Shown: positions 1 through 5,542 of the stretch, one piece after another | Numbering within the stretch: the stretch's first letter is position 1 | How the letters are laid out: every line of letters starts with the position of its first letter | DNA from: Armatimonadota bacterium | GTDB taxonomy: Bacteria > Armatimonadota > UBA5829 | Assembly: GCA_026415535.1 (NCBI GenBank) | Contig: JAOAGX010000121.1 | Coordinates: 1 to 6,639 of the forward strand | Reading direction: 5' to 3' | DNA: 6,639 nt | Made by a program: the position numbers and the translations under genes | Notes under the pieces: generated by a model | What the model was told of the DNA's origin: nothing | The model's input: the letters and a program-made list of their open reading frames with translations, nothing else | The model's database searches: none

Positions 1-555
1 GTCAGAGTCATCTCCACTAAACCGCCTGTAGGAGATCAGCGCCAAATGGGCCTAGAAAATGCACGCGGCGACATTGTGATCTTCCTTGATGCCGACACCA
101 TAGTACTGCCGGACTTTATTGAAAAGTCCCTGACTGAAATGACTGCTCGCAAACTCGACGTTGCGTGTCCTCGCTATAAACCATACCCATCGAGTTTGCT
201 TATTTCGGCGGTGCACTGGTTCTTCAATCTGATCTTCCTAGTGGCTCAGAAAGCACTTCCTTCGGGGGCCGGCGGTTGCATTTTGACGAGGCGTGACTTC
301 GCACTACGCATCGGTGGATTCAAAAAAGACCTTGTCTACGAGGATATCGAATTTATACGCCGCTCTGGTAGACGAGGACGTTTTGGAATGCTGCGTTGCA
401 GTGTCCTGGTTTCCGATCGTCGCTTCCGCAAGTTTGGCGTTGGCAGGACATTTCTCAAGTATCTGCTGCTCTCTATGTTTTTCAGCTTTGGGTTGTTCAA
501 GCTCGCCGGCTTGGTTAGCTACCCATTCGGCAAGTACGAGCAACACAAGCGTTAG
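1..555 (+). CDS. Family 2 glycosyltransferase, C-terminal part (5' end outside window)
   Basis: This is an inverting GT-A fold transferase that moves a sugar from a nucleotide- or lipid-linked donor to a glycan or lipid acceptor at the cytoplasmic face of the membrane. The frame is open from base 1, so the Met at base 46 is probably internal: the 15 residues before it (ending DQRQ) continue the usual GT2 helix before the metal site. Numbering from base 1, the GDIVIFLDADT segment holds the DxD motif (D30, D32), GAGGCILTRRDF is the acceptor-side loop, and VYEDIEF (E114, D115) is the ED motif with the likely catalytic base. SDRRF (138-142) also fits the family. Hydrophobic stretches at about 66-83 and 154-172 suggest membrane association. 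GT2 enzymes of this type usually run about 230-300 residues, so roughly 60-100 N-terminal residues lie off the edge. Donor and acceptor cannot be told. No obvious terminator follows. Confidence 0.85.
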   Translation, partial: VRVISTKPPVGDQRQMGLENARGDIVIFLDADTIVLPDFIEKSLTEMTARKLDVACPRYKPYPSSLLISAVHWFFNLIFLVAQKALPSGAGGCILTRRDFALRIGGFKKDLVYEDIEFIRRSGRRGRFGMLRCSVLVSDRRFRKFGVGRTFLKYLLLSMFFSFGLFKLAGLVSYPFGKYEQHKR

Positions 556-640
556 CTCAGTAGGTTATCACCGTCGAGCAATCAGAAGTCAACCCAATAA
601 CGATCCAAGAGCAAGCGTATTGTCGTTCTCAACATAGCGC

Positions 641-702
641 CATTCTGAGCGTAGCGAAGGAATTACTATGTTATGCTGATATCCCTCACTATGCTCAGGA
701 TG
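641..702. repeat. Imperfect long inverted repeat, REP/MITE-like
   Basis: The left arm 641-661 (starting CATTCTGAGCGTAGCGAAG) and the right arm 682-702 (ending ATGCTCAGGATG) are reverse complements at 17 of 21 positions around a 20-base loop. As RNA, two of the four exceptions are G-U pairs, leaving only two true mismatches. The arms resemble the TTCTGAGCG-nAGCGAAG palindromic elements that I recall as interspersed repeats in many environmental bacterial genomes. That family link is from memory. No transposase or target-site duplication is evident, and the AT-rich loop has no open frame. It could act as a transcript-end or mRNA-stabilising hairpin for the upstream glycosyltransferase, but there is no T-run after it. 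Confidence 0.7.
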
Positions 703-737
703 ATGTATGGCAACGTATGCCGTAAAAAATTACGTAA

Positions 738-868
738 AGGCGTATATAAAGACACACGGTGACGCTTGTCGAAAAAGCGTATGCGGCACGCTTGTCGAAA
801 AGACGTACACGGCATGCTTGTCGAAAAAGACATATATGGCACGATTGTGAGAAAGCGCATACCAGGTT
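738..868. repeat. Degenerate tandem array, about five 26-bp units
   Basis: Three clear units lie at 764-789 (26 bp), 790-815 (26 bp) and 816-842 (27 bp), each starting GCTTGTCGAAAA and ending GGCAC or GGCAT. Units 1 and 2 match at 21 of 26 positions. Units 2 and 3 match at 22 of 26 with one inserted A. More decayed copies can be aligned at 738-763 and 843-868. Each good unit has a 9-base run of strictly alternating purine and pyrimidine after the A-tract: 777-785, 803-811 and 830-838. The unit length is not a multiple of three and one unit has an indel, which argues against coding. There are no unique spacers, so it is not a CRISPR. The GCTTGTCGAA core resembles the CTGAGCTTGTCGAAG type of interspersed repeat, so the array may have grown from such an element. 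The function is unknown. Confidence 0.75.
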
Positions 869-870
869 GT

Positions 871-879
871 TGCTATAAG
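871..879 (+). promoter_or_regulatory. Possible extended -10 element (weak)
   Basis: The string TGCTATAAG fits an extended -10 (TG-n-TATAAT with five of six in the hexamer) and lies three bases after the last degenerate tandem unit, about 145 bases before the GH2 start. No good -35 lies 16-18 bases upstream, which extended -10 promoters can tolerate. This is a pattern match only. Confidence 0.2.
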
Positions 880-966
880 CGCGTTATTGCAGTTCTCTTG
901 CTTAGCCGACGAAAGTCGAATCACCTTTCAGTCTTGTTTTATCGCAATAGCCTAATGTCCACAACA

Positions 967-996
967 TTGACCTTTGAACCCACAATATGCGATGAT
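967..996 (+). promoter_or_regulatory. Possible sigma70-like -35/-10 pair (weak)
   Basis: TTGACC at 967-972 (five of six to TTGACA) is followed after an 18-base gap by GATGAT at 991-996 (four of six to TATAAT). It would start transcription near 1003 and leave a leader of only about 20 bases before the GH2 start. The -10 is poor and the pair could be chance. It competes with the extended -10 near 871 as the source of the GH2 transcript. Confidence 0.15.
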
Positions 997-1023
997 GAAT
1001 GAACCCAGCATAGTTATGTAAGT

Positions 1024-3723
1024 ATGGTTCCGATGATTCCCTTATGTTGCGTGTTAATGGCTGTAACGTTTTCAAGCGCGGCATCTGCCGGCAGTTCCGA
1101 AAAGAAGATTGAACTTCCGCCTGGTGTTGAAGGTCCACAAAGCCAAAAGCGACTTAAACCGACAGTTCCCGATGGCCATATCAGCCTTAACGGATACTGG
1201 CTCTGCCAAAAGGATCCCGAAGGGATAGGCGAAAAAGACAACTGGCATGTTAGTGCTGAGTATGAGGGTTGGGACCGAATCTATGTTCCCGGATGTTGGC
1301 AAGCCCAGGGTTTGGGACTCGATTACCACGGCGTTGTGTGGTACCGAAGGATCTTTCGCCTACCAAAACAATGGATGGGAAGACAGATATGGCTTCACTT
1401 CGGCGCCGTCGCAACTCATGCAAAGGTCTGGATCAACGGCAATTACGCCGGGGAACACATAGGCAATTGGACTCCCTTTGACCTCCGCATTACCGACTTT
1501 GTTGAACACGAAGCTGATAACAACCTAGTTGTTCGCGTCGAGGAGCTGCCAAATCACACAAGCTCAGGTTTTCCCAAGCACGTCGGGATGCACTTTGGAG
1601 GCATATGGCAACCGGTGAGCCTGTTTTCCACCGGCAACTTGCGGCTGGAAGATGTCTTCGTGCGACCATACCTGAAAAATGCTCGTGCACTTGTTGAAAC
1701 GCACGTCTCGAGCATCACCAAGGCATCAGGCGAGTTATTTTGCACCGTTATTGGACCCGACGGGACCGAAGTCGCCCGGGCATCTAAGAAACTCGAACCG
1801 GAAGCCAACAACGCCAAGTTTGATATAACTATCCCCAACCCTAAACCTTGGTCGCCAGAATCACCCATGCTCTACGAAGTAAGACTATCCTTGTGGAGCA
1901 ATGGCAAGCTTTCCGACTTCCGCTCGGTAAGCTTCGGACTACGAGACGTGACGATACGGCGACACCAAATTTTCCTAAACGGCAAGCCTCTATATATTCG
2001 CGGAATGCTTCATTGGGGCTACTATCCTCACCTTATCACTATCGATCCTTCTGAGGAGCAGATTCGTCGAGAGTTTAGAGACCTTCGTGCTGCCGGTTTC
2101 AACATGGTCAAGATCTGCCTGTTTCTTATGCCAAAGCGGTTCTACGAGATCGCCGACGAAACGGGAATGCTCCTGTGGCAGGAGTATCCCGTGTGGCAAA
2201 CATTCCCCAAAACCAACCAAACCGGAGATCGCGAGGCGCTAGCTCGGGAGTATGAACAGTGGTTCAAGTTCGAACGTAATCATCCATCAGTTGTGGTCCG
2301 GGACCTTACCTGTGAGGCACCTGATCCGGACCCTGAATTTAGCGAGCACATATACAAACTTGCTAAGTCAATGACCGGCGGCGCGCTTATATGCGACAAC
2401 AGCGCTTATCTGAACCAGAAATTCACCGACTTCTTCGACTGCCACCTTTACAACGAACTTGATGATCTTTACAAAGGCCTTCCCAACCAAGTAATCCCCT
2501 GGCTACGCGGCCAGGAAAACATCAAACCTTATCTTAGCGGCGAAGATTTTGACATAGATACCTACAAGGACACATCCGCGATCTTGCGAAAATGGGTGCG
2601 CGACGGCAACCGACCATGGTGGATCAACAATGGGATTTTCTCATCACAAGAACAATTTGAAAAGGAGCTTGTCGAGAGGTATGGCCAAACGGCTCCGAAA
2701 CGTCTTGTGCGCAACCAGAACCGCCGAGCCATCGCCATAAGAAAGGCACTTATCGAGGAATTCCGTAGGTATCAGGAGCTTGGCGGCTATGTCATGACTC
2801 ATATCCGAGACATACCCATTACCAACCCCGGATTCTACGACGATCTAGAAGAACCCAAGTGGACCTCTGAAGAGTGGCGGCGATTCACCGATGATTGCGT
2901 TCTTATCCTCTACTCGCCTAGACGCTCTTTCTGTTTCACGTACGGCGAAAAAGCGGAGATGCAAATTGAGCTGTCGAACTACGGCGGCTCCCTGTATCAG
3001 GTTCCGCTTCGCTGGCAACTTCGCTACGGCAAGCAGATACTGACTAGCGGCCAGAACTTGGTAGACGTGCCTTCCGGAAAAATCGCAGTGTGCACCAGTA
3101 TTACTCTCGACAAGTTGCCCTTCAAAGACTCAAACGTACCTCGCAAGTGCACCCTTTTCGCCGAGCTCGGTAAAGAGCGGGGAATTACGCGCAACGAGTG
3201 GCCAGTATGGTTCTTTCCAGAAGTACGCGATGAACTAAATCCTGCTAGCGTAATCATCGCGGACAACCTGAACGAACCCACACTTAAAGCTCTTTCGGAT
3301 GGAGCTAGAGTACTATATCTGCCAAACGATGAAGACGCCGCCATTCCGCGCATCAACGCACCGTTCTGGAGAGAGATGGCCGTGTGGGTTCCTAATGAAC
3401 ACCCTGCACTTGGCGATTTTCCGCACGAAGGTTTCGCGGATCTACAGTTTTACTACATGACCCAGCGAAACCCGTTTGACACACGCAGTTTCAGAAACCA
3501 GATCACGCCGATTGTTTGGGGTATAAACGCACGCTTCGGCCCCAACCTAGTGGTAGACTACGTTTTCGAGGCCCGAGTGCAAAAAGGCCGCCTTCTAGCA
3601 TGCTGTCTTAAACTACACAATCAAGAAGACCCGGCATGCCGCTATCTGCTCCGTCAACTGCTCAAATACGCAGCCAGCGAACAGTTCCAACCATCTGAAA
3701 CCCTCGATCTAAACCTGCGCTAA
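1024..3723 (+). CDS. Exported glycoside hydrolase family 2 protein with GATase-like C-terminal domain
   Basis: This is a retaining exo-glycosidase of the beta-galactosidase/glucuronidase/mannosidase superfamily, probably acting outside the cytoplasm on a plant- or microbe-derived glycan. Residues 1-22 look like a signal peptide (hydrophobic MIPLCCVLMAV core, ASA before the cut) but lack basic residues. Order: jelly-roll sugar-binding domain about 45-215 (VPGCW at 88-92, VWYRRIF), Ig-like sandwich about 216-305, TIM barrel from about 306 (FGLR 304-307, NGKPLYIRG 319-327), Ig-like region about 640-730, and a tail from about 733 with HPALGDFP (793-800) and FEARV (848-852). E431 after NHPS (419-422) fits the acid/base and E507 in SGEDF is the best nucleophile candidate. 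The usual W and GN before the acid/base are replaced by R and TC. A TGA at 1000-1002 limits the start to Met 1024 or Met 1033, and neither has a clear ribosome-binding site. The family is sure; the substrate is not. Confidence 0.93.
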   Translation: MVPMIPLCCVLMAVTFSSAASAGSSEKKIELPPGVEGPQSQKRLKPTVPDGHISLNGYWLCQKDPEGIGEKDNWHVSAEYEGWDRIYVPGCWQAQGLGLDYHGVVWYRRIFRLPKQWMGRQIWLHFGAVATHAKVWINGNYAGEHIGNWTPFDLRITDFVEHEADNNLVVRVEELPNHTSSGFPKHVGMHFGGIWQPVSLFSTGNLRLEDVFVRPYLKNARALVETHVSSITKASGELFCTVIGPDGTEVARASKKLEPEANNAKFDITIPNPKPWSPESPMLYEVRLSLWSNGKLSDFRSVSFGLRDVTIRRHQIFLNGKPLYIRGMLHWGYYPHLITIDPSEEQIRREFRDLRAAGFNMVKICLFLMPKRFYEIADETGMLLWQEYPVWQTFPKTNQTGDREALAREYEQWFKFERNHPSVVVRDLTCEAPDPDPEFSEHIYKLAKSMTGGALICDNSAYLNQKFTDFFDCHLYNELDDLYKGLPNQVIPWLRGQENIKPYLSGEDFDIDTYKDTSAILRKWVRDGNRPWWINNGIFSSQEQFEKELVERYGQTAPKRLVRNQNRRAIAIRKALIEEFRRYQELGGYVMTHIRDIPITNPGFYDDLEEPKWTSEEWRRFTDDCVLILYSPRRSFCFTYGEKAEMQIELSNYGGSLYQVPLRWQLRYGKQILTSGQNLVDVPSGKIAVCTSITLDKLPFKDSNVPRKCTLFAELGKERGITRNEWPVWFFPEVRDELNPASVIIADNLNEPTLKALSDGARVLYLPNDEDAAIPRINAPFWREMAVWVPNEHPALGDFPHEGFADLQFYYMTQRNPFDTRSFRNQITPIVWGINARFGPNLVVDYVFEARVQKGRLLACCLKLHNQEDPACRYLLRQLLKYAASEQFQPSETLDLNLR

Positions 3724-5478
3724 TCACAGGCCCAGCTTCTTGGCTAGTTCGAGACCCATGAATAGAGGCGAGAGTGCAAGGCTGTACCACTGCTCATGTA
3801 CTTGTGAAAGATCGAACGCCGCATTGGTCGCTGATATCGCGGCTTTCAAATAGTCCTGCTTCCCTGTAGCATCATAGAGGTCGGACAGCAGCTGCGCCAG
3901 GTGAAACGTGTGAACTGACATCACGGGCATGCACGCCGTTTGCTCACATACCAGGGGCCACATACCGTCCTGTTTAACCGCGAAGGTCGTCACGACCCAC
4001 TCGGTAATATCGATCGCCATCTTCAGGTAGTCCGGTGATTTGTGCCTGTTGGCTATCAAGTATCGCGCGGCTTCGATTGCGTCCCAGTTTCCTATAGACT
4101 CAACATCCGGGCTGATATCCTCGTAGTATCCTGTCCAACGGCCGGTCTTGACAGGGTTTTCCAATAACCACGCCAACGCCCTCTTGGCAGATTCGGCATA
4201 CCGCTCATCGCCAGTAGCTTCGTAAAGAGCATCCATTAACCTAATATTGAACACCTGATTGGAGGTGTAGTCTTGCACAACCTTCCCCGTAGCGTGCTCG
4301 ACTCTGTTTTGCCACCGGCCCTCGGGCAACTGAACTTTGAGAAGCGTCTCGCCAATACGGACCGCCGCTTGCTTATACAACTCTCGCTTGGTCATCTTCC
4401 AAAGCTTCAGATAAAGCTCACCCATAATTCCGGCTTTGTCTAGCATTACGGTATCGCCGTCTACGTTACCGCCCATTTTCCCATCCATAGTGGTCGAATA
4501 TGGAAGATAAGGTAGTTTATCGGTCTCGGGCGTACTGTGCCTGATTTCCCATTCGGCGAGCCGCAACGCTTCCTTAAGGTATTTTCGATCTCCGGTGTAG
4601 CCGTAATAAGCCAACAGCGCCTCGGCAACTAGGGTATGGTGAAACGCCGGATACGCGTAAAAGGGCCGAACCCCAGGCCTCATCCACGTAACGCATCGGT
4701 ATGTATAGGCCGGCATCGATTCTTCGCCGCTGACTCCCTCTGTTCCCTCAGCAATCGCGTCGTCGATTACCTTTCCCGCCTTTGCAACGGCTTCTCGCCA
4801 AGGCTGTCTTGCCCTGTACACCTTGCCGTCCGATAGGAGTGGTCTGGGCTGTCTGCGCTTCTCGACCTTTCCATCGGTCGGTGAGCTCCGCACCTCGAAA
4901 GATTTGAAAACAGCGTCGTGGTGTGCGTAAAGCCCCACCTCTCCGCTCGGCCTTTCGCTAATGTCTAGAATGCACGCCAACTTGCCATCCACATAGAAAT
5001 TTGCCGTATCTCCCTTCACCACTGCCCGCAAGTGGTGCTCGCCAACCTCGTGGTCCTTGCTTAAGGCGTATGCGCATTCCTTGCTCCAGACAGTCTTGTT
5101 CCCAAGAATCGTCCCGAATGCGCCATATCCACCCAGCGGCTGTGAAATGAAGAAAGTTGCGGCACCAACTTCTGATTTGCGGAATATAAATCCTAGCCCA
5201 ATATCCTTGCTCGGCACCCGGTTAAGCTCCACTACAGCTTCCAGCTCATAATCGTTAGTTCTCACGTCCACTGTAGCCGTCGCCCACCACCAATCTCCGG
5301 AATTCAAGATGAGCTTACCATCTGAAATCCGCCAGTCGTCCTTTGAAAACTTGAGCCCACATTTGTCGAGACTAGAGAAATCGGCACGGAAGATAGTACG
5401 ACCATCCGACTTGGCTCTGGCCTCAACACACACCAGACAAAACACCAGCACCGCAAAAAAATAGATCATGTTTTTCAT
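3724..5478 (-). CDS. Exported LamG-like plus (alpha/alpha)-toroid protein, activity unknown
   Basis: I do not recognise a named family for the whole protein. Residues 1-22 are a signal peptide (MKNMIYFF, hydrophobic core, ARA before the cut). There is no proper lipobox. Residues about 27-198 form a concanavalin-like sandwich of the LamG/DUF1080 kind, with DWRISDGKLIL (48-58), YVDGKLACILD (162-172) and GEVGLYAHHDAVFKSFEV (179-196). A basic, proline-containing linker follows to about 225. Residues about 226-584 are helical, with a recurring D/T-G-x-x-x-Y-x-x-A pattern near 295, 363, 422, 481 and 538 plus an earlier helix at about 226-245. That makes about six hairpins, as in (alpha/alpha)6-barrel glycosidases, polysaccharide lyases and epimerases. 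Conserved-looking pocket candidates include YPAFHH (276-281), GRWQNR (387-392), ESIGNWD (460-466) and SVHTFH (521-526). Met1 is chosen because it gives the basic n-region. The gene is probably co-oriented or co-transcribed with the transaldolase-like gene upstream. Confidence 0.88.
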   Translation of the reverse strand: MKNMIYFFAVLVFCLVCVEARAKSDGRTIFRADFSSLDKCGLKFSKDDWRISDGKLILNSGDWWWATATVDVRTNDYELEAVVELNRVPSKDIGLGFIFRKSEVGAATFFISQPLGGYGAFGTILGNKTVWSKECAYALSKDHEVGEHHLRAVVKGDTANFYVDGKLACILDISERPSGEVGLYAHHDAVFKSFEVRSSPTDGKVEKRRQPRPLLSDGKVYRARQPWREAVAKAGKVIDDAIAEGTEGVSGEESMPAYTYRCVTWMRPGVRPFYAYPAFHHTLVAEALLAYYGYTGDRKYLKEALRLAEWEIRHSTPETDKLPYLPYSTTMDGKMGGNVDGDTVMLDKAGIMGELYLKLWKMTKRELYKQAAVRIGETLLKVQLPEGRWQNRVEHATGKVVQDYTSNQVFNIRLMDALYEATGDERYAESAKRALAWLLENPVKTGRWTGYYEDISPDVESIGNWDAIEAARYLIANRHKSPDYLKMAIDITEWVVTTFAVKQDGMWPLVCEQTACMPVMSVHTFHLAQLLSDLYDATGKQDYLKAAISATNAAFDLSQVHEQWYSLALSPLFMGLELAKKLGL

Positions 5479-5490
5479 CTACTGTTTATA

Positions 5491-5495
5491 CACCT
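5491..5495 (-). promoter_or_regulatory. Weak Shine-Dalgarno-like AGGTG
   Basis: Read on the minus strand, AGGTG lies 12 bases before the ATG of the exported LamG/toroid gene. That spacing is longer than the usual 5-9, so its role is doubtful. No other purine-rich element sits closer, and the following TATAAAC is too near the ATG, with no matching -35, to be called a promoter. Confidence 0.25.
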
Positions 5496-5542
5496 GTAAC
5501 CTTTAGACCGGTACCCAGACGCTCACACCCACCCATAAGGAG

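Larger units (their letters stand above)
556..1023. other. Repeat-rich 468-bp spacer without a credible gene
   Basis: Between the glycosyltransferase stop and the GH2 start no reading frame looks like a real protein. Short frames at 666-860 (-), 730-924 (-) and 766-1002 (+) run through the 26-bp tandem repeats, have no family-like motifs and use weak starts. The first 85 bases (556-640) show nothing I can name. Bases 641-702 form a long inverted repeat, 738-868 a tandem array, and 870-1023 possible promoter elements. A small perfect hairpin, CGAC-GAAA-GTCG with a GNRA-type loop, sits at 907-918, but its four-base-pair stem is too short to assign a role. No rho-independent terminator (GC-rich hairpin plus T-run) is visible for the upstream gene. 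Confidence 0.7.

Noticed and set aside
46..48. ATG 46 as the glycosyltransferase start
   Set aside because: It would begin in the middle of the conserved region just before the DxD strand, and the upstream codons fit the family.
293..637. Frames 293-637 (+) and 304-546 (-) overlapping the glycosyltransferase
   Set aside because: The glycosyltransferase frame has clear DxD and ED motifs. The others are low-complexity Ser/Ala-rich shadow translations.
641..702. Inverted repeat as a rho-independent terminator
   Set aside because: The stem is long with a 20-base loop and there is no T-run after it. It looks more like an interspersed palindromic element.
738..868. Tandem units as a CRISPR array
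   Set aside because: Units are head-to-tail with no unique spacers, they diverge from each other, and no cas gene is near.
666..1002. Small frames 666-860 (-), 730-924 (-) and 766-1002 (+) as genes
   Set aside because: They run through 26- and 27-base repeats that shift frame at each unit, have no family-like motifs, and the plus-strand one relies on a TTG start inside a repeat.
902..3356. Minus-strand and alternate plus-strand frames overlapping the GH2 gene, such as 902-1138, 1554-1868 and 3024-3356
   Set aside because: They overlap a well-supported coding frame and show no recognisable domain.
5412..5478. Lipoprotein signal in the LamG/toroid protein (Cys in CLVC)
   Set aside because: The residues before the Cys do not form a lipobox, and an ARA signal peptidase I site follows.
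5479..5542. Terminator or promoter in the 64-bp gap between the minus-strand genes
   Set aside because: Only short palindromes (GGTACC, ACCGGT) and an isolated TATAAA with no -35 are present.
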